NCBI GenBank assembly: GCA_964575225.1 | Contig: CAZNQW010000098.1 | Coordinates: 1 to 13,712 of the forward strand | Length of the DNA: 13,712 nucleotides | Source of the DNA: CAZNQW01 sp964575225 | GTDB lineage: Bacteria; Chloroflexota; Anaerolineae; JAAYZQ01 | Reading direction: 5' to 3' | Shown here: in pieces, positions 1 to 5,774 of the stretch | How positions within the stretch are numbered: position 1 is the stretch's first letter | Layout: the number at the start of each line of letters is the position of its first letter | The notes under the pieces: generated by a model | What the model was told of the DNA's origin: nothing | The model's input: the letters and a program-made list of their open reading frames with translations, nothing else | Databases searched by the model: none | Translations under genes and position numbers: made by a program

Positions 1-1
1 C

Positions 2-58
2 CTCGGGTTGGCGACGCTGGAAGAGATCCGCGAGTGGTTCCGCAAACAAGAAGAGTGA
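2..58 (+). CDS. C-terminal end of an unidentified protein (partial)
   Basis: The window opens inside a reading frame that ends at a TGA at 56-58. The 18 visible codons give a charged, helix-like tail ending in REWFRKQEE. This is too short to assign a family. The same frame continues without another stop through the Pro-rich linker and LytM-like domain at 59-772, which has no good start codon of its own. The two pieces may therefore be one gene split by the TGA rather than two neighbours. Codon use is GC-rich and coding-like, matching the downstream frame. Confidence 0.5.
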   Translation, partial: LGLATLEEIREWFRKQEE

Positions 59-772
59 TTCAAGCAGCCCTTTGGCGCGCCCCAAGGGCCGACCCCGGCC
101 CCCGAACCGGCAGGCACTGGCAGCGGGCAAGGAGGAAGGGAACCGGACACGCCCCCGAACCCAACCATCCCCAAAACGCCCGATCCGGAACCGGTACAGC
201 CCGCTCCCCAACCCGAGGCGCCGAGTCCATCGCCAGCCCCCGAGCCCGAACCGGCGCTTCTCCCAGAGCCGGAGCCGACGCCTGAACCGACACCCGCCCC
301 CGAGCCTGAACCGACTCCTGAACCGACTCCTGCTCCCGAGCCCGAACCGCCTCCGGCTCCCTCATCGCCCACCCCAGGGGATGCCGGCCCGGCCTATCCC
401 TTGCCCAGGCGCTATCGGATCACCAGCAACTTTCGGGCCCACCAGAACCGCAAGCCGCCCAGCACGGCGCCGGGGATCGATCTGGCCTGCCCCATGGGCA
501 CCGAGGTGCGGGCATGGGCCAAAGGCACCGTCATCCGCTGTCGCTGGACCACCGCCGGCGGGCGCTCCATCTGGCTTCAGCACGGCGGCCAATTCAAAAC
601 CTACTATGCCCACCTGAACGCCACCCACGTGGTGGAAGGCGAGACGGTTTTGGCCGGGCAGCGCATCGGCGACAGCGGCAACACTGGCAATTCGACCGGG
701 CCGCATCTGCACTTTTCCATCACCCGAAATGGACAATGGGTGGACCCTGAAAAGTACTTTTTGCCCGAATAG
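59..772 (+). CDS. Pro-Glu-Pro linker plus degenerate LytM/M23 peptidase-like domain (start unresolved)
   Basis: The C-terminal ~120 codons (401-772) match the LytM/M23 beta-barrel fold of envelope endopeptidases, with GIDLACPMGTEVRAWAKGTV, YYAHL, a 'VxxGxTVxxGQxIG'-like stretch and the GPHLHF motif. The first zinc ligand normally sits in an HxGxD motif, but here it reads APGID, so His is replaced by Ala. Asp and the HLH pair remain. This resembles non-catalytic LytM regulators, although loss of activity is inferred. About 110 upstream codons encode PEPTPEP-type repeats typical of a wall-spanning linker, so the mature protein should be exported. No ATG, GTG or TTG occurs in frame between the TGA at 56-58 and a TTG at 401. 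That TTG has no ribosome-binding site and would leave a domain with no export signal. The N-terminus is therefore either upstream of the TGA (nonsense mutation, sequencing error or readthrough) or joined by a frameshift outside the window. The stop, TAG at 770-772, faces the next gene 6 bp away. Confidence 0.75.
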   Translation, partial: FKQPFGAPQGPTPAPEPAGTGSGQGGREPDTPPNPTIPKTPDPEPVQPAPQPEAPSPSPAPEPEPALLPEPEPTPEPTPAPEPEPTPEPTPAPEPEPPPAPSSPTPGDAGPAYPLPRRYRITSNFRAHQNRKPPSTAPGIDLACPMGTEVRAWAKGTVIRCRWTTAGGRSIWLQHGGQFKTYYAHLNATHVVEGETVLAGQRIGDSGNTGNSTGPHLHFSITRNGQWVDPEKYFLPE

Positions 773-778
773 CCCAAC

Positions 779-1846
779 CTAACGGGGCCAATCCTCGGGG
801 GGCTGCCACGGCTCCAACTGGTATTCGTACCAGGTCGTCTGGCAGGGTCGCCCGCGCCCAATCCACGATCGCCGCTGCTCGAGGCTGATGATGATCGAGA
901 AGACGGTCACGCTTTCCAGGCCATGCTTGCACAGGGAGCCTGGATAGTTGGCGTGGTCGGCCAATAGTGTCTGGAACATCTCAGGCGAAAGCTGGCCAAA
1001 GTGTTCGCGCAGCAATCGCATGGCCCGGTTGTAGCGGATGACCGAGCCGCCGATGTCGTTACGATCGGCCTCAAAGGGACGCATGGCTGGGGTGACAAAG
1101 TGGTTGGTGTGGGCCAAAATGTCCCCCTCGATGTAGATCGGCTCGCAATCGGTGGCCGAGCCCTCCATCGAATAGACCTCGCCATGGGCATCGGCGATGA
1201 TGTTGTTATAGTTGGAGGCTCGGTTGGGCAGCAGGCAGGCATTCATGGCCTCCTCCAAGCGGCGGGCCCCCAGGATGGCCCGCACGATCAGTTGGCGGGG
1301 AACCCCAGGCCGAATATCGTTGCACGACACCTGGTTGCCCGTCAGGCTGATGCCCGCCGCGTTATAGCCTGCGCTGGCGCCCAATCCCCCGGGCGAGACC
1401 GCCAGAAATTCGGGCTCGCCCCCGGCCTGGACCTTGAGGATCACCAGGTTTTCCTCGGCAGAGGGGGAGAGATCGTTGGTGTGGGCCAGCAGCGTCGAAC
1501 CATCGACCGTGGCGGCGCCCCGCGCCGCCATGTCGGAGCAGCCCCCCTTCCACGCCTGGGGCTCCCACAGCTCCTCGCACATGCTCGCAAACAGATCGGC
1601 CAGGGGCACCCCCGAGCCCTCGGCCATTCCCTCCAGCTCGTCGATGTACTGGGGGTACGCCTGCCGGGTGTGGGCCAGATAGAGTTCGGATTGTTTGACC
1701 AGGACGGCCCAACCCACGCCGCCGGGTAGGTCGTTGGGCATTCGGGCTACCATGGCCTGCCACACCGACCGCATCTGCTCGCCGATCTGTTGGCCCACCT
1801 CTCGGTGGGTGCCTTTTACCTCGATCACGGGGATCTGTTGCGCCAT
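779..1846 (-). CDS. C45-family autoproteolytic acyltransferase/amidohydrolase (Ntn hydrolase), copy A
   Basis: This 355-residue protein resembles peptidase family C45, whose founder is fungal acyl-CoA:6-aminopenicillanic acid acyltransferase. In that family a precursor cuts itself before an internal Cys, which becomes the N-terminal nucleophile for amide hydrolysis or acyl transfer. The likely nucleophile is Cys103 in KGGCSDMAA. It is followed by the conserved GSTLLAHTNDL block, GYNAAGISLTGN and HTNHF, in the family order. The N-terminus (PVIEVKGTHREVGQQIGEQ) matches the family pro-region. No signal peptide is visible, so the enzyme is probably cytoplasmic. The ATG at 1846 is chosen over upstream in-frame codons because AAGGAGAG lies about 8 nt before it and a strong promoter lies just upstream. 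The substrate cannot be read from sequence; acyl-amino acid or acyl-amide compounds are possible. It is the divergent neighbour of paralogue B at 2588. Confidence 0.9.
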   Translation of the reverse strand: MAQQIPVIEVKGTHREVGQQIGEQMRSVWQAMVARMPNDLPGGVGWAVLVKQSELYLAHTRQAYPQYIDELEGMAEGSGVPLADLFASMCEELWEPQAWKGGCSDMAARGAATVDGSTLLAHTNDLSPSAEENLVILKVQAGGEPEFLAVSPGGLGASAGYNAAGISLTGNQVSCNDIRPGVPRQLIVRAILGARRLEEAMNACLLPNRASNYNNIIADAHGEVYSMEGSATDCEPIYIEGDILAHTNHFVTPAMRPFEADRNDIGGSVIRYNRAMRLLREHFGQLSPEMFQTLLADHANYPGSLCKHGLESVTVFSIIISLEQRRSWIGRGRPCQTTWYEYQLEPWQPPEDWPR

Positions 1847-1879
1847 ACTGTCTCTCTCCTTGACGATGATTCCTGATGA

Positions 1880-1908
1880 ATAGTAGCACAGATGGTCGGT
1901 CCGGTCAA
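1880..1908 (-). promoter_or_regulatory. Sigma-70-type promoter for C45 copy A
   Basis: Read on the minus strand, TTGACC (1903-1908) and TACTAT (1880-1885) are separated by exactly 17 nt. Each box closely matches the -35 and -10 consensus. Transcription would start near 1873, giving a leader of roughly 27 nt that contains the AAGGAGAG ribosome-binding site of the gene starting at 1846. Confidence 0.7.
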
Positions 1909-1966
1909 GCATTCCGATCCGGGGATTGTGCAAGCCGGTGGAAATTCCTGCATGGTTGCAAATAGC

Positions 1967-2035
1967 CCCGTCACCCCCGCCTGCCTGCACAGGCAAGCGC
2001 AAGCGAGGTTCGATAGGTCACCCGTCACCCCCGCC
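1967..2035. repeat. Two direct copies of a 15-nt GTCACCCCCGCC motif
   Basis: CCCGTCACCCCCGCC occurs identically at 1967-1981 and 2021-2035. Between them lies a short palindrome, TGCCTG-CA-CAGGCA, at about 1982-1995. The motif resembles half of the REP-type palindrome seen complete at 4093-4112 (CCCCCG/CGGGGG followed by GTGACG). I see no coding potential here, and this is probably REP debris. Confidence 0.5.
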
Positions 2036-2072
2036 AGTCCTCCACCCGCAAGGCCCAAGCCTGTGCACGGCC

Positions 2073-2190
2073 TACCTTCTTCCACCGCAGCGCATTTGTG
2101 GGGATGCCCGCGCACCCCCACACCCCCGCGCCGGGGCCCTGCGGGCCCCTGGACCCCGCATTTCAGGCGTTGCCCGGTCGAGATCCGGTT
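2073..2190 (+). repeat. Intergenic repeat element, copy 1 (~118 bp)
   Basis: This stretch aligns with 3766-3882 in the same orientation at about 88% identity by eye, with one single-base gap. It starts at TACCTTC and ends at TCGGTT/CCGGTT. Inside is a near-palindrome, GTGGGGATGC-CCGC-GCACCCCCAC, with one mispair in this copy. Weaker similarity continues to about 2233 (CTCGGTCG, GGCCCAATC). No plausible protein shared by both copies is seen. It is probably a dispersed non-autonomous element of this genome; the two copies bracket the second C45 gene. Confidence 0.7.
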
Positions 2191-2384
2191 GCGCCGGAGC
2201 CATCCCATCTCGGTCGGCCTTGGTAGGCCTGGCCCAATCTGCTTGCGTTGAAGGCATGGAGCATCCCTCGCGGGCACCCCGGCCCTGTATGAAATGCGCA
2301 GGCTTGCTTGCGCTGCTTTTTTGCTCACCGCCCCCTACCCGCTCGGCCCGGATCGTTAACTCTGGGCATTGGTCGCTGTAAAGG

Positions 2385-2408
2385 GCGCGGGATCTGGCGA
2401 TCCCGCGC
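2385..2408. repeat. Perfect 10-bp inverted repeat (hairpin)
   Basis: GCGCGGGATC and GATCCCGCGC form a perfect 10-bp stem around the loop TGGC. No T-tract follows on the + strand. On the - strand only CCCTTT follows, so terminator function is doubtful. The sequence looks like a REP-type palindrome within the spacer between the divergent C45 genes. Confidence 0.6.
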
Positions 2409-2462
2409 GAGCTGGAATTGATGCACAACACCCGTTCGGCCGTTCAGGTTCAGGCCGCCAAT

Positions 2463-2492
2463 TTGCCCACCCTGCAACAATCGTGGTAGAAT
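2463..2492 (+). promoter_or_regulatory. Sigma-70-type promoter for C45 copy B
   Basis: TTGCCC (2463-2468) and TAGAAT (2487-2492) are separated by 18 nt. Both are good matches to the -35 and -10 boxes in otherwise GC-rich DNA. Transcription would start near 2499, giving a leader of about 90 nt that carries the hairpin at 2539-2561 before the gene starting at 2588. Confidence 0.6.
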
Positions 2493-2538
2493 CCAAGCAG
2501 GGGTATGTTGGGCGTCCACGCCGCTGGGGTTGTGAAAA

Positions 2539-2561
2539 ACCCGAGCCAACAGGACTCGGGT
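2539..2561 (+). promoter_or_regulatory. Leader hairpin upstream of C45 copy B
   Basis: ACCCGAG (2539-2545) pairs perfectly with CTCGGGT (2555-2561). The stem can extend inward by CC/GG with one bulged A, leaving the loop AACA. It lies in the predicted 5' leader, 26 nt before the start codon and upstream of the ribosome-binding site. A T-tract is absent (CCAGTTTCC follows), so an ordinary terminator is unlikely. It could be mRNA structure or another intergenic palindrome; it matches no riboswitch class I know. Confidence 0.4.
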
Positions 2562-2587
2562 CCAGTTTCCGAAAGGCAGGAATTCCT

Positions 2588-3652
2588 ATGAACATTGAAC
2601 CACTGCCCGTGATCGAGATCCGGGGAGGTCCCCGCCAGCGAGGCCGGCAGCAGGGCAAGGCCGCCCGGACCAAAATCCTGCGCGCGCTGAACCGCTACCG
2701 CGACCTGATCCCTATGGCGACGAACTTGACCTGGGAGGAGGCCCAACGCGAGGCGCGCAAGTTCCTGCCCTACGCCGAAGGGAGCTTTCCCACCTTTGTG
2801 GAGGAACTGCGCGGCCTGGCCGAAGGGGCCGAGGTGCCTTTTCAGGAGGCATGGACCATCAATTGCTACGAGGGTCTTCTCGAGGTCGAGGATCAGGTCT
2901 GGGGCTGCACCGTCCTGTCGGTCGGCCCCGAGCACACAGCCGACGGCCACGTGCTGCTGGCCCACAACGAGGATTGGAGCAGCGTCGACCGGGGCAACGT
3001 CTACCTGGTCCGCGCCCATCCCGACGACGGCCCGGCCTTCCTGGGCATGACCTACGGGCCGCTCCTGGTCAACATCGGCTTTAACGCCGCCGGCATCGGG
3101 GTCGCCATCAACTCGGTCTACCCCACCGATGGCCGTGTGGGCGTGCCCCGATTGCTCTGCTCGCGGGCCGTTCTGGGCAGCAACACCATTGGCAAGGCGA
3201 TTCGGGCCTGCGTGCCCAAGCTGCGCGCAGGGGGCTATGCGTACACGCTGGTCGATCCCCATGGCGAGCTATACCACGTCGAAACCTCGGCTACCACCCA
3301 CGACATTTGCTACGGCGACGACGGCTGGATGGTCCACACTAACCACTATCTCTCGCCCAAAATGCAAGCCCTGGAGGAGGCGGGCACCTATTCCAGTTCT
3401 AATGTGCGGCTGAACCGTGCCAGGAAGCTGCTGCGGAAGGAACTGGGGCAGGTCACCGTAGAGACCCTGCAAGCCATTCTGCGCGACCACGTCAACTTTC
3501 CCGACTCGGTCTGCGCCCACGAGGACCCGGAGGACCCACCCCACGAGCGCGGCGCCACCATCGCTTCGCTGGTGATGGACATCACGGCAGGCGTGATGTG
3601 GGCCGCGCCCGGCCCGCCCTGTCAGGGAGAGTATGTGGCCCACCCCCTGTGA
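2588..3652 (+). CDS. C45-family autoproteolytic acyltransferase/amidohydrolase (Ntn hydrolase), copy B
   Basis: This 354-residue protein is a paralogue of the gene at 779-1846. It shares the pro-region pattern (LPVIEIRGGPRQRGRQQG), the cleavage/nucleophile site VWGCTVL (Cys107), GHVLLAHNEDW, GFNAAGIGVAINS, VHTNHY and the C-terminal SVCAH/GPPCQGEY blocks. By family knowledge it should self-process before Cys107 and then hydrolyse or transfer acyl groups on amide substrates in the cytoplasm; no signal peptide is seen. The ATG at 2588 is chosen because GGCAGGAA lies about 6 nt upstream and the protein then starts level with copy A; the frame is open further upstream. It is transcribed away from copy A from its own promoter, and is flanked on both sides by copies of a ~118-bp repeat. 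The two proteins are clearly related but well diverged, so different substrates are plausible. Confidence 0.9.
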   Translation: MNIEPLPVIEIRGGPRQRGRQQGKAARTKILRALNRYRDLIPMATNLTWEEAQREARKFLPYAEGSFPTFVEELRGLAEGAEVPFQEAWTINCYEGLLEVEDQVWGCTVLSVGPEHTADGHVLLAHNEDWSSVDRGNVYLVRAHPDDGPAFLGMTYGPLLVNIGFNAAGIGVAINSVYPTDGRVGVPRLLCSRAVLGSNTIGKAIRACVPKLRAGGYAYTLVDPHGELYHVETSATTHDICYGDDGWMVHTNHYLSPKMQALEEAGTYSSSNVRLNRARKLLRKELGQVTVETLQAILRDHVNFPDSVCAHEDPEDPPHERGATIASLVMDITAGVMWAAPGPPCQGEYVAHPL

Positions 3653-3691
3653 GGTTCGGCCCTCCCCTTGAATGGGTGGCCGCCATACCGT

Positions 3692-4080
3692 CCTGCCCAC
3701 AGTAGGGGTGCGGCATGCCGCGCCTGCACGGCCCCTGCCCGCAGGGCCCATGGCCCCGAGATGCGTACCTTCCTGCAGCGCAGCGTATTTGTGGGGGTGC
3801 CCGCGCACCCCCACACCCCGCGCCGGGGACCTGCGGCCCCCGGCCCCCCGCATTTGAGGCGTTGCCCGGTCGAAATTCGGTTTCGTACGAGACGTCGCGA
3901 CTCGGTCGATCTCCATGTGGCCGGCCCAATCAACGCTCAGCGCCGCCGACCGAGAAGGCCACCCAATAGGCAATGACCTGGGCATGCCTTGCCTCTACAA
4001 TGTGCTTTGGGGATGCCGAATAATTCGTGAAATTCGTGGCCCGGCTATCCTGCCCGCGGTAGGGGATCGGCATGCCGCGC
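3692..4080 (+). repeat. Direct-repeat pair of 32 nt (3692-3723 and 4049-4080)
   Basis: The segments 3692-3723 and 4049-4080 agree at 28 of 32 positions. Both begin CCTGCCC, contain GTAGGGG and end in CGGCATGCCGCGC, which includes the palindrome CGGCATGCCG. They bracket repeat copy 2. This is either a recurring submodule of the intergenic repeat or the scar of a local duplication. Confidence 0.6.
3766..3882 (+). repeat. Intergenic repeat element, copy 2 (~117 bp)
   Basis: This is the second copy of the element at 2073-2190, in the same orientation at about 88% identity by eye. Here the internal palindrome is perfect: GTGGGGGTGC, loop CCGC, GCACCCCCAC. Similarity fades after the shared CGGTT but reappears as CTCGGTCG and GGCCCAATC out to about 3930. 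No shared reading frame looks coding. Confidence 0.7.
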
Positions 4081-4176
4081 ATGAATCCATGGACCCCCGT
4101 TTTCACGGGGGTGACGAACAGGGGCGGGGGCCACGGGAGCTGGCGCTGAATTCGTGCGATTCGTGAAATTCGTGGC
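4023..4176 (+). repeat. Two copies of an 18-nt ATTCGTG-type repeat (4023-4040, 4159-4176)
   Basis: ATTCGTGAAATTCGTGGC occurs identically at 4023-4040 and 4159-4176. Each copy is itself built from two ATTCGTG units, and the second is preceded by two more partial units (4150-4160). The sequence is AT-richer than its surroundings. It is probably a dispersed intergenic repeat; no function is evident. Confidence 0.65.
4093..4112. repeat. REP-like hairpin (CCCCCG/CGGGGG)
   Basis: ACCCCCG (4093-4099) and CGGGGGT (4106-4112) form a perfect 7-bp stem around TTTTCA, flanked by CATGG on the left and GACG on the right. The overall form resembles widespread REP-type palindromes of the 'GTCA...CCCCCG' kind. 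It lies between convergent genes and could slow transcription, but lacks a T-tract. Confidence 0.6.
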
Positions 4177-4178
4177 CT

Positions 4179-5441
4179 CTAGGGGGCGGGGTGGACGGAG
4201 AGGTACTGCTGCAGGACGGCGGCTGCCTCACCCTGAAGCTGATACGTGTTCCATTCTTCAAAGGCGGTCATGGCGAAAATGGCCGCCCCACGCACATAGT
4301 CATCCTGCTGGAGCTGGCTGTCGTACCAGGCCAACTGCTCGATATAGTTGCCCGCCGTATCCCGCCCCATGCCCAACTCGTCCCAATGGTCGGCAAAGTC
4401 CCGCCAACCGCGACCGGCCGGGCCCGGCCGGTCGGTCACCAGGCCGTCCACACCGACTTCGGTGAGCAGCAGCGGCAGATCGAGCCCCCACGGTTGCAGG
4501 TACTGGCGATAGACCTTGCGGTAGCGAAGCGTCAGCCAGCCTTCGTCGGCCAAAGCCGCGCCGAAATCCAGCGGGTTGCGGTTGGTGTTGAACCAGATGG
4601 TGGGGGCCGAATACTCGTGCAGGCCCAGATAGCCGTTGTGGGCCTGGGCAGCTTCCAGGGCCGGGCGAAACTGGGGCCACCATTCCATAGGGGGCTGCCC
4701 GGCCCCGAAATTGCCCACCACGGCCCGCAGGCCCTTTTCGGCCAGGAGCCGCACCCGCTCGACCTCCAGCTCGGCCAAGCGGACCATCTGCTCGGGACTG
4801 CCGGGCACCGGTTCGTTAAAACCCTCCCATGCGTCGATCAGCCCGGCCCGCCGGCCGTCCAGGGCCAGGGGCAGCATGGCGTCTACGGCTTGTCGCGCCG
4901 CCGGTTTGAGGTCGCCCTGGTTGAGATCGACCTGGCCCAGTGTCACCCGCCCCACAATCAGGGTTTCGGGCGAGCGGGCTTTGATGTCGGCCAGGAACGT
5001 CGGATCGAACTCGAGGGTCTTGATCAAAGCCACGTTGCCCGTGGCTACCAAATCCATGATCTGGGGGTGGTACCAGGCCACAAACAGGCCCAGCTTGGTC
5101 GGAGGTCCGGGCGGAAAGGGCGTGGCGGTCGGCGTGGGTGTTGGGGTAGGGGGTCGCGTCGCCGTGGGCGGCGGCACTTCGGTGGCCGTCGGCACCAGCG
5201 GTGACTCCAAGGGCGATTGAAAGGGCGATTGGAAGGCGCTGTTGGTCGGGGTGGCGCTCGCTGTCGGAGAGGAGGTAGGCGTCGCGGTGGGATCCGCCAC
5301 CGGGCGCGGGGTCTGGGTGGACGGGATCGAGGTGGGCGTCTCGGTCGGAGCGCCGCACCGGGACAGAAAGGCCGCCAACGCCGCGGCCCCGGCGCCCTTG
5401 AGAAAGCGACGTCGATCGATGCGAATCTGTTCTTTTGTCAT
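4179..5441 (-). CDS. Tat-exported lipoprotein with clan GH-A-like glycoside hydrolase domain
   Basis: The 420-residue product begins with a twin-arginine signal (DRRRFLKGAG, residues 9-18), a hydrophobic Ala-rich segment and Cys29 in FLSRC as the probable lipidation site. Residues ~33-115 are a Thr/Pro-rich linker with QSP repeats that would hold the domain off the membrane. Residues ~117-420 look like a TIM-barrel of clan GH-A: WEGFNEP gives the Asn-Glu acid/base pair (Glu210) and LLLTEVG gives a candidate nucleophile (Glu328). Its exact GH family and sugar substrate are not evident. The start at 5441 is chosen because a promoter -10 box (TACAAT, 5449-5454) ends only 7 nt upstream, implying a leaderless mRNA. 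The alternative ATG at 5450 overlaps that -10 box and would not be transcribed. The gene stands alone, ending (TAG) in the repeat-rich spacer. Confidence 0.85.
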   Translation of the reverse strand: MTKEQIRIDRRRFLKGAGAAALAAFLSRCGAPTETPTSIPSTQTPRPVADPTATPTSSPTASATPTNSAFQSPFQSPLESPLVPTATEVPPPTATRPPTPTPTPTATPFPPGPPTKLGLFVAWYHPQIMDLVATGNVALIKTLEFDPTFLADIKARSPETLIVGRVTLGQVDLNQGDLKPAARQAVDAMLPLALDGRRAGLIDAWEGFNEPVPGSPEQMVRLAELEVERVRLLAEKGLRAVVGNFGAGQPPMEWWPQFRPALEAAQAHNGYLGLHEYSAPTIWFNTNRNPLDFGAALADEGWLTLRYRKVYRQYLQPWGLDLPLLLTEVGVDGLVTDRPGPAGRGWRDFADHWDELGMGRDTAGNYIEQLAWYDSQLQQDDYVRGAAIFAMTAFEEWNTYQLQGEAAAVLQQYLSVHPAP

Positions 5442-5448
5442 GCTCCCC

Positions 5449-5477
5449 ATTGTACCTGCAAGGGGCGATTCGGTCAA
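5449..5477 (-). promoter_or_regulatory. Promoter of the GH lipoprotein gene (leaderless)
   Basis: On the minus strand TTGACC (5472-5477) and TACAAT (5449-5454) lie exactly 17 nt apart. Only seven bases separate the -10 box from the ATG at 5441, so transcription should begin at or next to the start codon. No usable Shine-Dalgarno sequence precedes it, consistent with leaderless translation. Confidence 0.7.
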
Positions 5478-5510
5478 CCACGCCCCGCCGACGCGCAACC
5501 TCCGCCCGCC

Positions 5511-5738
5511 CTACGGCTGGCTATCGGAACCACCCGCACGTTCCTGGGCAGGGACAGGTTTCGACGCCTCGAGGCGGGCCGAGTTCAGATCGACGGACGT
5601 GCGCCACTCGGAGATCAGAACCTCGACCGGGCGATCTGCCTGGGTCCGAGCTGCCGCGGCCAGTTCCTTCACAGCGCAGGCTTGGCAGAACACGCCTTCA
5701 TCGGGTAGAGTTGGAAATGAGCCTATGGGCAATGGCAT
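5511..5738 (-). CDS. Doubtful small ORF, 75 residues
   Basis: An open frame in the 333-bp interval between the Fe-S gene and the GH lipoprotein gene encodes a 75-residue peptide with one CQAC motif and a passably protein-like centre (VKELAAAARTQADRPVEVLI). No ribosome-binding site precedes the ATG at 5738, no domain is recognised and the Pro/Ser-rich ends look like noise. It could be a degraded gene remnant or a chance frame. The rest of the interval shows no other feature apart from the GH promoter at 5449-5477. Confidence 0.2.
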   Translation of the reverse strand: MPLPIGSFPTLPDEGVFCQACAVKELAAAARTQADRPVEVLISEWRTSVDLNSARLEASKPVPAQERAGGSDSQP

Positions 5739-5774
5739 TACGGATCTGGGAAATAGCTCGATGGTGCCGTCAAG

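Larger units (their letters stand above)
1847..2587. other. Gene-free spacer between the divergent C45 genes
   Basis: These 741 bp hold two outward-facing promoters (1880-1908 minus, 2463-2492 plus), a direct-repeat pair (1967-2035), repeat copy 1 (2073-2190), a hairpin (2385-2408) and a leader hairpin (2539-2561). Open frames exist on both strands, but they are proline- and arginine-rich with no ribosome-binding sites or recognisable domains. I regard them as GC-rich noise. Confidence 0.65.
3653..4178. other. Gene-free, repeat-rich spacer after C45 copy B
   Basis: These 526 bp between convergent genes contain a 32-nt direct-repeat pair, repeat copy 2, a REP-like hairpin and two copies of an ATTCGTG-type repeat, each listed separately. 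Short open frames here are Pro/Arg-rich shadows without ribosome-binding sites. No convincing intrinsic terminator for the + strand gene ending at 3652 was found immediately downstream. Confidence 0.65.

Noticed and set aside
280..360. Repeated CCGAACC/CCCGAG units, possible CRISPR-like or tandem-repeat array
   Set aside because: The periodicity follows Pro-Glu-Pro codons of a protein linker. Units are short, without unique spacers.
72..617. 181-codon + strand frame rich in Arg/Pro/Asn over the linker region
   Set aside because: It is the alternative frame of the PEP repeat and ends inside the LytM domain, whose motifs lie in the frame at 59-772.
1001..1729. 242-codon + strand open frame
   Set aside because: It is antisense to C45 copy A, with no ribosome-binding site or domain. 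Long shadow frames are expected in GC-rich coding DNA.
2385..2408. Hairpin considered as an intrinsic terminator
   Set aside because: There is no T-tract on the + strand, only CCCTTT on the - strand, and no gene ends next to it.
4191..5204. 337-codon + strand open frame ending in Gly/Arg-rich sequence
   Set aside because: It is antisense to the GH lipoprotein gene. The Gly-rich end mirrors the Thr/Pro linker of the real gene.
5449..5450. Alternative ATG at 5450 for the GH lipoprotein
   Set aside because: It overlaps the promoter -10 box TACAAT, so it would lie upstream of the transcription start.
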